Part shown: in pieces, positions 1 to 10,899 of the stretch
Layout: each line of letters starts with the position of its first letter
Position numbering within the stretch: position 1 is the stretch's first letter
Assembly (NCBI GenBank): GCA_949316235.1
Contig: OX438743.1
Location: 24,735,771-24,799,770 of the forward strand
From: Oegoconia quadripuncta
Lineage: Eukaryota; Arthropoda; Insecta; Lepidoptera; Autostichidae
DNA: 64,000 nt
Reading direction: 5' to 3'
The notes under the pieces: generated by a model
Seen by the model: only the letters and a program-made list of their open reading frames with translations
Databases searched by the model: none
Told to the model about the DNA's origin: nothing
Program-made: the position numbers and the translations under genes

Positions 1-14
1 GCAAGTCCTCCTTT

Positions 15-143
15 GTACATTTTTCTGTGTGTCTTTGTACAATAAAACCGCGACATTTTGTTTGTTAATACGTTAAAGCACAAGGCAATTATGTACCTGT
101 TCTATCTGGGATTTGGAAATACGTAAGGTCTGGATAGTAAATA
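15..143. repeat. direct repeat, copy 1 (left of MITE-1)
   Basis: This stretch reappears at 637-783 with a few substitutions and a short extra block near 668-680. Shared words include the stretch around the TTTGTACA motif, the run reading ACCGCGACATTTTGTTTG, and the end reading TAGTAAATA. The copies are about 622 bp apart, in the same orientation. MITE-1 begins exactly where copy 1 ends. No coding potential is evident. Confidence 0.8.
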
Positions 144-559
144 TTGGGTCTTTACCTATGAAACTGGAGTTTTATTTCTTCGTTAATCATATGTACCAAT
201 TCCTGCGATTTTCAAAACTATATCCAAATTTGTTTTTTATTTGGAAAATGGAATATTATTTTCACATGAAATATTTTTTAATTTCTGGGCTAAATCACAT
301 AATAAAAAAAAAATATACAGAGCTCTTTTCATGTGTTTCCCATAATATATCTTAGATTCGCTGTAACTTTTATAAAGCGGTTACTTTTAAAAATTAACGC
401 TGCCTATACTTAACTTAATGTTATCCGATAATACACACAAAGTTTAGCTAAATTTGGATTTGCCGTTCCCAAAAAAAAAACATCAAAAATGTTTGTATGG
501 AAAAACAGTCTTAATGAAATTCTTCATACAGAACGCGAATTTCATAGGTAAGGACCTAA
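144..559 (+). mobile_element. MITE-1, full-length copy with TA target duplication
   Basis: A 416-bp non-coding element. The left end reads TTGGGTCTTTACCTATGAAA and the right end is close to its reverse complement, so the inverted repeats are about 20 bp. TA dinucleotides at 142-143 and 560-561 fit a target duplication typical of Tc1/mariner-type MITEs. A second full copy lies at 29175-29592 in the opposite orientation and a truncated third at 42668-42976. The 80-codon open frame inside it is not a gene. Confidence 0.85.
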
Positions 560-636
560 TAATAAACAATGTCTTAATACAACTTTATAGGACGACTGGA
601 AGAGATGGGCGACTTGCCCCATGAGGGCATGGGGCA

Positions 637-783
637 TTGTACATTTTTCTGTGCCACTTTGTACAATAAAGCGCTTACAAGTAAAACCGCGACATTTTGT
701 TTGTTAATAAGATAAAGCTCAAGGCAATTATGTACCTGTTCTATCTGGGATTGGGAAACACGTAAGGTCTGCATAGTAAATAC
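637..783. repeat. direct repeat, copy 2 (no MITE)
   Basis: Second copy of the 15-143 sequence. It ends in TAGTAAATA followed by unrelated sequence, where copy 1 continues into MITE-1. The stretch from 784 to 1059 holds nothing recognisable. Confidence 0.8.
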
Positions 784-1059
784 TTACTAATTTGTTGGTC
801 GTTATCTAATATAGGAATACTCGCAAGTAAAATGCAGGCTCGCAAATGAAGGCGCTCCATTTACCTACTTAGATAAACGTCGGGTCATTGTCATGTGCAC
901 ATATCTACACATAGTGCTTTAATTACCATAATAAAACATACTTAAAGACTATTTTATAGAGGCTATGAAGGATACCATAACGGGTGGCGCAAAATTTGGC
1001 GCCCTATGTTCATTGACTGTAATTTGTTTTTTGAATGTAAAACTGGGATTCTGATTTTC

Positions 1060-1237
1060 TATTGTTTATTTAAATAATTTTTTGTAAATAAATACATATA
1101 TAAATGAAAAACATCCATAACTCGGGTACACATGTCCATATTCATCATAGAAACATATGCCTCTAGCGGGATTCGAACCCGCAACCTTTTGGTATACTGG
1201 TCAGGAGTTGCTAACCACTACACCAAATAGGTCGTCA
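1060..1237 (-). mobile_element. SINE family B (tRNA-derived), 5' part
   Basis: Read on the minus strand it starts with a tRNA-like head: an A-box-like GTGTAGTGGTTAG and a B box in GGGTTCGAATCC, followed by a body with ACCCGAGTTATGGATG and an AT-rich tail. This family recurs about a dozen times in the window, mostly in minus orientation. It is a retroposon head, not a tRNA gene: the anticodon stem is not well formed and the copies share non-tRNA 3' sequence. Confidence 0.85.
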
Positions 1238-1394
1238 AATTTGATGTCTTATTTTTTTTTTCATTAAGTCGAGAACTCAGACTTGGTCTTTGACAGAAGC
1301 CCAAAGGTTCAAGGTGTTTTCCAGTTCAAATGTGTGTCCAAAGTTATACCTAATAGTGCAAAATTATTGACTTTTGTAATATTCTGTAATATCA

Positions 1395-1750
1395 ACCGCC
1401 TCCGTGGGTCAATGTTGTTTACATTTACATTACAAACAACATTAGGTTTACGATTCGGAGGTCGCGGGTTCGATCCCCAGCGGGGTACATGTTTAAGTAC
1501 TCGGTTTGGTTGGTGGAAGGGCATTTTTAATGTCCGCCTGTCTAGCTACATCATCTTATCTAAATCGGCCGCCAAGCAGCAATGTTAATAGCATTGTTGT
1601 GTTCCGGTTGTCAGAGATAAGTTAGCCAGTCCCCCAAAATGTGTTGGGATTTCCGGGTCACTACGCTTCCACCTTCGACCTCATCTTCACTTAACATCAG
1701 GTGTGATTGAGCTCAATAACTAACCCGTTGTGCATAAAAAATAAATAAAT
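1395..1750 (+). mobile_element. SINE family A (tRNA-derived), near full length
   Basis: The head contains CCTCCGTGG.TCAATG as an A-box region and GGTCGCGGGTTCGATCCCC as the B box. The body carries CTACATCATCTTATCTAAAT and TTAATAGCATTGTTGTGTTC, and the 3' end is GTTGTGCATAAA followed by A-rich sequence. This copy has about 20 extra bases forming an inverted repeat near 1412-1440. Family A is the most frequent repeat in the window. Confidence 0.85.
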
Positions 1751-1765
1751 CTAAGTTTATTTGTT

Positions 1766-1840
1766 GAAACTCTGACTGCTATAACAAAAGGTCGCGGGTT
1801 CGAATCCCGCTAGGGGCATATGTTGTATGTCTTAAACGAA
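1766..1840 (+). mobile_element. SINE family B, head fragment
   Basis: Only the tRNA-like head survives: GACTGCTATA, then GGTCGCGGGTTCGAATCCCG and CTAGGGGCATATG. It is in plus orientation, opposite to most family B copies here. It abuts the tail of the family A copy ending at 1750. Confidence 0.75.
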
Positions 1841-2204
1841 GCTGGGTTCTTCGTCTAATACCCTAAAAATACCGTATCACAGAATACATAACAGGATCGG
1901 AAAAGTAAATAATCTGTGGAAATATGCACGGCCGCAACAAACCTACAGGATCTTTGTCCTATTTTCTAATAACAAAATGCGTAATGGAAGGAGGGTAATG
2001 TTTTTGTATGTATGTGTGATGACTTCATGATGACGTCATAATAAATGCAATATTAAAAAAAAAACAAGATTCAAATAATCTGGTGTTTATTTTTCTTATA
2101 TGTACTCGTATTAATTCTACTATAATAAAAACAGTTTGTTTTTGTAAATATTTCAATATATTTTTTATTATAATGTGCTTTTGAGGAGTTCCTTAAATTT
2201 TTCA
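1841..2204. other. no gene or repeat recognised
   Basis: AT-rich sequence with short A-runs and no open frame of note. I see nothing functional in it. Confidence 0.6.
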
Positions 2205-2470
2205 ATATAAATAAATAAATGTCTTTGCACATACACACAGCGCCATCTAGTTCCTAACTAAGCAACTGGGCTTGTATTATAGATACCAGATGGTTGATAA
2301 ACTACACAAATACATTTTTTTTGTAAATAAATAAATATATAAATGAAAAACATCCATAACTCGGGAACACATGTATGTATTCATCATACAAACATATGGC
2401 CCTAGCGGGATTCGAACCCGCGACCTTTTGGTATAGCAGCAGAGTTTCTAACCACTACACCAAACAGGCT
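2205..2470 (-). mobile_element. SINE family B, near full length
   Basis: Runs from the tail (AAATAAATAAATG, then ACACACAGCGCCATCTAG) through the body to the tRNA-like head at the right end. The B box is GGGTTCGAATCC on the minus strand. This is one of the longest copies and is useful as a local reference for the family. Confidence 0.85.
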
Positions 2471-2789
2471 TGCACATTACAAAACTGATGCGTTAGATAT
2501 GGGTCTGGGTACTGTCTTCCATGATCGAAGGCATGAGCGCATGCGCTAACCTGTTATTAACAAAAAAACCTACAATTCACGGTAGCTTGTGCCTGTAATG
2601 ATGGTCTCCTCTCAACCTTGGAGCTTTGCGTAAACTTGTCACCCGCCACCGACTCTGGCACAATCCATCCTACCATTGCAATCTTTACATCTGTTTGTAC
2701 TTATGTTGAAAGATAGATAAGGTGTCGTAATCTGACCAATGGGACTGCGTGCTAGGTGTGACATTTTTTTAGACTCATTATTGAAAAAA

Positions 2790-3262
2790 AAATTGTCTGT
2801 GTGTTACCTAAGTTCGCTCAGACGTGAAGGATTACTAGTTAAGTTAGATTACTATTGCTCTCACCTATGGGCTGGGGCACCTCAGTACCAGCTTCTTCCT
2901 TTTGACCGCGTCCAACGTCGCGCAGTCCGAATTGTCGGCCAAGAGAGTCTCACTGACCGACTGGATCCCCTGGCGTTGCGAAGAGACGTCGCGTCCCTCT
3001 GCATTCTCTATCGCATATTTCATGGGGAGTGTTCTCAAGAAACTTCTTACCACGTACGACCACCCTGTGGAACGGACTTCCGGCAGCGGTATTCCCGAAC
3101 GAGTACGACATTGGAACCTTCAAGAAACGAGCCTACACCTTCCTCAAAGGCCGGCAACGCATCTGTGACCCTTTTGGTGTTGCGGGTGTCCATGGGCGGC
3201 GGTGATTGCTTTCCATCAGGTGACCCGCATGCTCGTTTGCGGCCCTCTCATATAAAAAAAAA
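2790..3262 (+). mobile_element. LINE-1 type (CR1/Jockey-like) 3' end with internal deletion
   Basis: Translation around 2840-3040 gives a typical reverse-transcriptase C-terminal region (motifs CSHLWAGAPQYQLLPFDRVQ and [19 protein letters not shown]). The frame then shifts, and the remaining C-terminus appears in another frame ([33 protein letters not shown]). Compared with the copy at 6165-6600, about 35 codons are missing between these parts. It ends in CTCATATAAAAAAAAAA. Five other truncated copies of this family occur in the window. The clade name is inferred from motif style only. Confidence 0.85.
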
Positions 3263-3654
3263 AGAGAGTCCTGTAAGGATACACTTTTAACTTTCTATAA
3301 TCTTAAAAGCCCTGATTTTTTCAGTGACAAAATAAAAATCGAAACGCGCCGAAACTACACTACAGTATTATTTTGTTTTGCTATGACATTGTGCTGAGTC
3401 AAAACCGCTATTGCCCTGTATACTGGTATACTTTCCTACCGTAAATAGTGACTTGTGGATTTGTATTTAACTGTTACTTTCACCCATTGCTTTTAATTTC
3501 AATTGTTTTCTGTTGTCTCCTTTCTAGCTATTTTACTCCTGCCTTTTTGTGTCTTTCACTTAGTGCCTGGTTAAGTCAGCGCAGGGCCAGTAACCCTTAA
3601 GTTTCATTATTAAAATTTAGGATGCAAATAAAACAGAACAGAACAGTTTTTCGC
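3263..3654. other. no gene recognised
   Basis: Unique-looking AT-rich sequence with a short TC-rich patch near 3500-3560 and a run of ACAGA motifs near 3630. Nothing functional is seen. Confidence 0.5.
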
Positions 3655-3940
3655 GATTTCACCATCATCAGCCCGTAAACATCCCACTGTAGGGATATAG
3701 GCCTTACCTCGTATAATGAGGGAGAATGGGCCATAGTCCACCACGCTGGCCCAAGGCGGGTTGGGGACTTCACATGCCCTTGAATTTTTATTTCTCAAGC
3801 ATGCAGGTTTGCTTACGATGTTTTCCTTCACCGTTTAAGAGCAGTCGGATAAATGCACATAAGTAATTAAATAAAATTTAAAAACTCATCCCAAATGCGT
3901 CTGGAAACTGCGTCTTAACCACTGAACCACCGACGCTCTT
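3655..3940. mobile_element. interspersed repeat D, long copy
   Basis: Contains CATCATCAGCCCGTAAACAT, CATAGTCCACCACGCTGGCC and CACCGTTTAAGAGCA, which recur at 50690-51205 and, in reverse orientation, at 13475-13660. There is no coding frame. It resembles a SINE or the 3' part of a LINE; which one cannot be told from the sequence alone. Confidence 0.7.
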
Positions 3941-4148
3941 TTTCGTGATTTACAATTTGCAAATTCAGAAATAACACCCGACAAATGAATATTTCTAAGT
4001 AAATAGTTTTCTATATTAATTATATATTGAGATCATTCAAAACTTCTTGTCCCATTGTGTTCCTTAACACATTTTTAAGGGTGTACCCTATGAATTTTCG
4101 CAGGTGCGGCCACTCAAGTAATATATCATAAACAAAGCCTTAATTAGT

Positions 4149-4406
4149 TTTTTTTATGCACAACGGGTTTGTACTTGACCTCAATTACACCTGATGTTAA
4201 GTGAAGAGTAGGTCGAAGGTGGAAGCGTACTGACCAGGAAACCCCAACACATTTGGAGAACTGGCTATCTTATCTCTGACAACCAGAACACAACAATGCT
4301 ATTAACATTGCTGCTTGGCGGCAGATTTTGATAAGATGGTGGTAGCTAGCCAGGCGGACATTTAAAATGTCCTACCACCAACCAAACCGAGTACTACTTA
4401 AACATG
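4149..4406 (-). mobile_element. SINE family A, 5'-truncated, inverted partner
   Basis: Starts with the reverse-complement tail (TTTTTTTATGCACAACGGG) and runs to the CGAGTACT segment. The tRNA-like head is missing. It sits 4 bp from a family A copy in the opposite orientation (4411-4576), so the two can form a long hairpin. Confidence 0.85.
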
Positions 4407-4410
4407 GAAA

Positions 4411-4576
4411 ACAGCAATGTTAATAGCATTGTTGTGTTCCGGTTGTCTGAGATAAGATAGCCAATTCCCCAAATATTTGGGTTTCCGGGTCAGTACGCTT
4501 CCACCTTCGGCCTCATCTTCACTTAACATCAAGTGTGATTGAGGTCAAGTGCTAACCCGTTGTGCATAAAAAAAAA
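4411..4576 (+). mobile_element. SINE family A, 3' half
   Basis: Begins within the body at ACAGCAATGTTAATAGC and runs to the GTTGTGCATAAA tail with an A-run. Together with the preceding copy it makes an inverted pair of about 160 bp per arm. Confidence 0.85.
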
Positions 4577-5548
4577 CAAATTAATAAATATTTTACAAAT
4601 TCAATGAAATGCACTAGTTCACTGTTCATTCATTTCACTGTTTGAGAATCTACAAATTTTGTGGCTTAGTACATCCACTTTTTTTTTTAATTGTATGTTT
4701 TTTTGGGTACAAGGCGCGCTGTCCGTAGTATTTGCTGCCTCCTGCTACATGGCTAATCCAGCACTTCTTGAACTACGAGCGTCTCATCTAAATATTACTA
4801 GCCCGCCTCTTTTCTGTCCAAAACAGTTCTGATTCAGAGTGAAGATGTAATACAATAACAGAATAAAGCATCTAACAGATACTAATAAAGGATATCGAGA
4901 TTCAAGACGCGACACCGAAGGTCAAACTAAGTATTCTTAGCAGTTGTGATGTCAACATTGCATCATCGGAGTTGACCGATGCGACTGGTTCGAGATTAAT
5001 TTCCATAATTCTGATAAATGTTTATCTAATCTTGAATTTTTCGCATACTAAACCAACTTGTTTTCTTTTTTAATAGGCCTAAATATATCACAGTCATGTC
5101 CGAGTTTGTTAAGACAAACTACATATTGTGATAACGACAATATTATCAATATATCTATGCGGCGTGATTACGAAAGTATTATAGCGCGGCCTACGTCACC
5201 CACCACCGTGCAACAAAAACGCGACGACGCCGAATGAGTCTGTTTCCGTACGATCCAAGCGGCCCGTTCGTCGTCCCGCGCGTTACGTTTAGCAGTGTCT
5301 TACACATTTGGTTTTACAATAGCGATTTTCATGGTTTATCTTTCATTTTCCTCGTATTAAACAATAGCCGAGTGAAAGAGTTGATTTTTATTTATTTATT
5401 TATTATTTATTTATTCAAGAAAAACATCTAACCGCAATAGTATGTGGTACATATTGTCCGCTATGGTAACCTAAGCCCGTGGGGTTAAGAGCTAGCAGGA
5501 CAGCGCCTTAGCATTGCTATACAACAAGGTAACGCTGGTAGCCTGCGT
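4577..5548. other. no gene recognised
   Basis: AT-rich sequence with poly-T near 4680 and 5395-5415. The open frame at 5234-5431 has no recognisable domain and ends in low-complexity sequence. I cannot support a gene here. Confidence 0.5.
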
Positions 5549-5678
5549 GTAGCATGGCAATATTTGTCGCGCACGACGTAGGAGTGAAACTGGGATAGTT
5601 GTATATTTCGTCCGAGCGAATGAGTAGAACAAATATTATCCTGCGCGACATAAATGTTTATCGCCTCTGTCATGCTAC
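5549..5678. mobile_element. small palindromic MITE-like element
   Basis: The ends GTAGCATGGCA and (reverse complement) GTAGCATGACAGAG match, and both arms continue to a TTTGTCGCGCA or TTATGTCGCGCA motif. The centre includes GGGATAGTTG..ATTTCGTCC, which also occurs near 38030-38080. This supports a repeated inverted-repeat element of about 130 bp. Confidence 0.6.
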
Positions 5679-6164
5679 GGGGGCTGGCTTTTGGGCACCC
5701 TCCAACACGGCACGGATCTCGGACACGTTTTCTTCCATAGCCATGGGTCTTCTAGTCCGTTTTCGTACTTTAGTATTTCTTATGAACGTTTTTTTATGTA
5801 TCTTTTTGCCTTCTGTGTCAATTATATTATAATGTAGGTCACTTATAATTTTATAATATGTTCTTCATTATCATTGTGATATGGTAACAGAATATAATAA
5901 GTCCGCAGAATATTGCATCTGAAATGTAGCAGTCATGTGAGTACGCTTCCAGCTTAAAAAATGCCCAACAGATTATATTAAATATACAAATTCCTTATCG
6001 GGCTATTAACAATAATCAACAATAATGTTGATCTGAGCAATAGTATCTATGTTTCATGTAACACATACCTAGTTAATATAGTCCTATAAAAAGTGCAACT
6101 CAAATAAAGCATTTTTAGAGAGCAAGTTACACAGCTACTTTCACAGTGAAAAAACTTGCATTTC
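5679..6164. other. no gene recognised
   Basis: AT-rich unique-looking sequence. No open frame with recognisable protein content and no repeat match noticed within the window. Confidence 0.5.
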
Positions 6165-6600
6165 ATTTTTTTTTATATGAGACGGCGGCAAACGAGCATG
6201 CGGGTCACCTGATGGAAAGCAATCACCGCCGCCCATGGACGGGTGTCATGCGGACACCCGCAACACCAAAAGGGTCACAGATGCGTTGCCGGCCTTTGAG
6301 GAAGGTGTAGGCTCGTTTCTTGAAGGTTCCAATGTCGTACTCTTTCGGGAATACCGCTGCCGGAAGTCCGTTCCACAGGGTGGTCGTACGTAGTAGGAAG
6401 TTTCTTGAGAAACGTACAGTGGTAGACTTCCACTCATCCAGGTGATGTGGATGGAGTTTTAATTTTCGGCGAGAAGTGTAACGGTTAAAATGAGCAGCGG
6501 GTATTAGCTCGAACAGAACACTCCCCATGAAATATGCGATATAGTGGGTGAGAAGTGGTTTTTGAAATTTAAATCTAAACGAAGGCGCATTCATTTGAAA
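6165..6600 (-). mobile_element. LINE-1 type 3' end, C-terminal coding part open
   Basis: The minus-strand frame at 6223-6594 is open for 123 codons and encodes the C-terminus of a non-LTR retrotransposon reverse-transcriptase protein: [20 protein letters not shown], a [20 protein letters not shown] block, then NGLPAAVFP and [13 protein letters not shown] poly-T run at 6166-6174 is the reverse complement of its A-rich tail. It is a 5'-truncated insertion with no catalytic domain present. Confidence 0.85.
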
Positions 6601-8513
6601 CTTGCGAATATTGAGGAACCATTTCGAGTACGGGCCGTCAAAGAGGTAACCGAATCAAGCAAGGGCAAAATAATGCGATGTGTATCGGATTGTTCTGAAT
6701 AGTATTGACATTCTCCTAAATATTCCTTTTTAATTTTTTTTATGATTAAATGGATTCGCCTTTTCTATCTCCCAGTATGTTCCGAACAAATTTCAAAACG
6801 ACTTCTAACTTATATTTCTAAAGAATTCTCTGTTTATTCAAGTGTTTCTATTCCTTCGATAAATCGTCAATGTTGTTCGAACTAAATATTTCAAATAGTT
6901 CGAACTTCATGCTATTTGCCGCCTACGCATGCGTGAACTTACGTACGTTATGACTTTATTCCTTATGCTCCTGGTAACAGAACACATATTCCTCCACCAG
7001 TCTTCTGATTTTGAATCACCCCTTGTCAAACTCTGCACATGCGCGTTGAGTAACTTGGTTTAGTTGGACAAAGTCCACAATGCGTTTTGGTTGCCACTTT
7101 CTACTTTCTTTACCAGCAGCTAAGGTTCTCTTCATAATGTGTTCAAAATTTGGAACCATGTCTCTTTAATGTTTGATCAGCTGTCTGCCCCAATTGATAA
7201 TTCAGTTAGTGTTGAGGCTGCCGGTTTCGTACCTGTGCCTAGGTTTTTATCTAAAAGAAAGAGTAATTTTTATTAAGTGGAAAACAAAGTGTGTTCTATT
7301 ACTGCAATCTCGATGGTAAAGATCGTGGTAGTGTTGTGAAAATGTGAGATCACGTGCATCGAAGGTTATTCGTCGTTGTCAAAGCAACTGATTCACGTCA
7401 ATTGTTTTTGTTGTTATTATAACCATTACATCGTTGTTAGGTGTTTTCTTTGTTTGTTGTGGGATAGAAGCCATTTTTGCATGTTCGCTAATCAAATTTA
7501 CGCACGCAACGCCATTTGTCCTATCGTATGCCATAGGTTACAAAATACAGCAAATGTCCTTGTATTTATCATTATTGCAAACCATTTTAATTCCAAATCA
7601 CTCGTCGAAAATTCTGACCACCATTGACCTTTAGCTTAAACGTTTTATTAACTATAACGGCTTTATCTACGCCTACTAAATTATTTTTGGCCTAAAGTTG
7701 TTCTTTTATTTGTGATTCATTATTTTACAGCAAAATTTTGTCCATGAACTCATCATAATCATAAAACACTTTAGCTGTTGTATTTTATTTCGATTGTCTT
7801 ATTAAGCCAATTTTATATTTAACTGACTAATGTATCCAATTGTGCAAGAAGTCAGTTTCTCAACAACAATCATCAGACTTGAAAGTTAGAGCATTCATTT
7901 CTATTGCTAATAAGTAATCTTCAAGACGGTTGTCAGTCAGTGCGATACCCGCAGGATCTTCGTGATCAGTGGTCGTATTACTGGTAGTAATGACATAATT
8001 TAAGATTCCAACCAAACTTGTTTCAAACTTAACTTCAAATTCTTGCGTTAATGGAATCGGTTCCGCAATTATTATGCAACTTCTTGAATTATTATCCACT
8101 TAAAAATATTTTTTTTTCAGAGTGGATAAATTGACAATGACAATATACACAACGTCACGATATCAAATGTGGTCACCTATCCCAAATAGGGTGGACAGAG
8201 CTATCCCAAACGTTAGTGGATGGGTGTTCCAAATATAAAAAATTGGGTAGCAATAAAACGAGTGACTGTAAATTACATTTTGAAGTTTCAAAATTAATTA
8301 ATTTAGGTTATAATATTACTAAGTGAGAGACTGACTGCGAGTGACGAGAAATCAACAGAACAGCAACTTACAAACATTAATTTGAGTTACTTAAAAAACA
8401 AAATAAGAAGCTTCATAATATTGGAGCGACCTAATATTTGTTTGAGTGTCAACGTTACGTCCTGTATTTTTTTGAATATTTGGCAAATGTAATTCTTACA
8501 TGTCAACCTAACA
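6601..8513. other. no supported gene
   Basis: AT-rich, about 1.9 kb. The frame at 7860-8099 (minus, 79 codons, GTG start) has a fairly balanced amino-acid composition but no family I recognise and no clear splice context, so it is not called a gene. Two imperfect repeats reading CTATCCCAAA occur near 8180-8220, with a similar motif near 62170-62215. Confidence 0.5.
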
Positions 8514-8637
8514 CGAAGGGTATGGCGGAAGCGAGCCGGGCGAGCAGAGCGAGCCTAACCTATCCATGTCGGGGTGCCAAGAACTCCCGTGCTCGCTTCG
8601 CTCGCACTCGTCCGGCTCGCTTGCGCCATACCCTTCG
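8514..8637. repeat. GC-rich inverted repeat (hairpin-capable)
   Basis: The left end reads CGAAGGGTATGGCGGAAGCG and the right end is nearly its reverse complement (CGCCATACCCTTCG at 8624-8637). Arms of about 45 bp surround a centre containing CCATGTCGGGGTGCCAAG. GCGAGC-type hexamers repeat inside both arms. The segment is much richer in G+C than its surroundings. The words AACC.ATGTCGGGGTGC recur just outside, at 8648-8665. Confidence 0.75.
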
Positions 8638-9173
8638 AACCTCACCTAACCATGTCGGGGTGCAGTTATGCTTTAGTTGCCCTCTTTGTATATCCAGTCG
8701 CTCACTTAGTAATGTAGTCACTCACATTGAAACAGTATGTCATCATCAGTCGCAAAGTTTTTTTTTATTCGCTTGTTTTATAATTCCTCTAAAAAATTTA
8801 ATGCTTGAAATAACATCCACGGTTCACCATTCGAAATACACAGAAATCTACACGTGACAGGGGGTGAGCCCATCGCAGTTACAACACGTATAGGATGCGT
8901 GAGCCTAGAATACACAAAGTAGAATTCAGCTATTTTGACTAGGTCAAAAAACTGTGTTGAAATAGTGTCAAATAGTGAGACCAAAGGAAAAAAACGCCAC
9001 CGTATTAAAAGTAATTCAATATTTGAAGTGAGCATTCTGGTGTCACGTATTATTGGATCCTATTTCCTCGTATGCAGAGACTACTTTAACTATGATTATA
9101 ATTTACATTCGAAAAACCGTGCATAAATAGTACCTACCACTGAAATAGTCAAGTCCCATAAATAAAATTTTTA
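8638..9173. other. no gene recognised
   Basis: AT-rich sequence. Small overlapping frames on both strands between 8778 and 9126 show no recognisable domain. Confidence 0.5.
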
Positions 9174-9474
9174 ACCGCCTCCGTGGCTCAATATAAACAA
9201 CATTGGGTTTACGATTCGGAGGTCGCGGGTTCGATCCCCAGCGGGGTACATGTTTAAGTACTCGGTTTGGTTGGTGGTAGGGCATTTTAAATGTCCGCCT
9301 GGCTAGCTACCACCATCTTATCTAAATCTGCCGCCAAGCAGCAATGTTAATAGCATTGTTGTGTTCCGGTTGTCAGAGATAAGATAGCCAGTTCCCCAAT
9401 TGTGTTGGGGGTTTCCGGATCAGTACGATTCCACCTTCGACCTCATCTTCACTTAACATCAGGTGTGATTGAGG
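9174..9474 (+). mobile_element. SINE family A, full head, truncated tail
   Basis: Complete tRNA-like head (CCGCCTCCGTGGCTCAAT, then GGTCGCGGGTTCGATCCCC) and body. It stops within the GTGTGATTGAGGT block, so the GTTGTGCATAAA end is absent. Confidence 0.85.
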
Positions 9475-10221
9475 TGAGATGTAGTTGTATAGTAGTCTGA
9501 ACATGACTGAATATGTGCATACTATTCGCCATAATAATAACCTTTTGTAAATAATTTTCCTTATTACAAAAGCGTAATACATTGCCCCTTAAGTGACCTA
9601 GTGACTAGTGTATGTACTTAGTGTAAAGTTTATTTCTATATCATGTATAGTATACATTAATATTTCATCGGAAATCTTTAACTCCTGTGAAGCATGCCCT
9701 TGATACATCAAAATAGCTTGAAACCATTGATGGCGGAAACTCAATTCAATCCTTTTGTATAGGTCACGGCTGTGGTCACGGGTTTCGGATTTACTCCAAT
9801 GCTATTTCCTATTTTAACATAATTTGATTTGGTTACACAATATATTATGTTACATACAATATGCGAACCTAATTGGACCTATTCTTCTACGTCTATTGTT
9901 TCTGAAATAATACTTGGTCTGAATTTTAGCATATCTATTATACCGTGACTAAGCTGGAGCAAGTTAGCTGCAATTCGCTACTGTGTAGTTCTTTGAAATG
10001 ACGACCAATTCTCGTAGATTTTAGGAGTAAATATCTCAATTCCAAAGCCATATGTGTAATGGACGGTAGTTTACTTTTATGGCCGTATCTGTGGCCTCTG
10101 TGAGAAGGTTGGACAATTGGATAATGTCGTACCTATTTGGTGGTTTTGTCAAGGTTGGCCGAACGGATGGCTCCTAATCAAGACGGAAAACTGATGTATT
10201 TACTTACTTATTTACTCCTAT
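9475..10221. other. no gene recognised
   Basis: AT-rich, no open frame with recognisable content. Confidence 0.5.
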
Positions 10222-10490
10222 ATAGACCGTACAGGATAAAGGAGAAGAGATGCCTGTTAGCCACAGTTGAGAACCGAAGAGGAAAGATGATAGGTCACAT
10301 GATACGACACGATATTTTTTTGAAGAACATAATTCAGGGAAAGAGAGGAAGGGGAAGACCTAGGCGTAATTACTTTGACCAAGGGAAAGAAAAGGTGAAT
10401 GTCGTGTCGTACCAAGAGGTTAAAACGAGGGCTGAAAGTAGAGAGGCGTGGTCGTTACTCCACCGACAAGAGCATAGCTCTTAAATTGAA
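10222..10490 (+). mobile_element. non-LTR retrotransposon C-terminal fragment
   Basis: The plus frame encodes NRRGKMIGHMIRHD, GKRGRGRPRRNYF and YQEVKTRAESREAWSLLHRQ before a stop at 10484. These motifs are typical of the extreme C-terminus of LINE open frames in insects. Everything upstream (endonuclease, reverse transcriptase) is missing, so it is a dead 5'-truncated copy. Confidence 0.8.
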
Positions 10491-10862
10491 GAAGAAGACC
10501 GTACAAGTTTTTATTTGTGTCACATAAAATACAACACATGAATTCTTAGCGCTTTTCAATTAACAAAGTTAAGCAACGTCTGGCGTGGTCAATCCTTGCA
10601 CGTGTCATCACTAGTGTCATGTTCGCATGAGTACTTCCATGCTATGGGGCATATTGGACAGTCGGTCCCGATCGCTAAGCCGAGACGGTCGCATAAAGAG
10701 GCGCCTTGAAATACTGTTAGGTGGCCAATACTTGGTCAAATCGCGTGGTGGGTTATCGTCATACTGTCTACACTAGAGTGATAGGAGAGTGTGCCCGCAG
10801 TTATAGGTATTGTGAAATAGCCTGACATGCGAATGACCTGGTTATATACATTCAGTGTACTA
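10491..10862. other. no gene recognised
   Basis: Left flank of the mariner element. No open frame of note and no repeat match seen. Confidence 0.5.
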
Positions 10863-10887
10863 AGTATCGGGAATTTGTCAATAAAAC
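10863..10887. repeat. mariner inverted terminal repeat, left
   Basis: First about 25 bp of the element, matching the reverse complement of 12128-12152 at all but one or two positions. The stop codon of the transposase lies only about 13 bp inside it. Confidence 0.9.
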
Positions 10888-10899
10888 AAAAAATACAAA

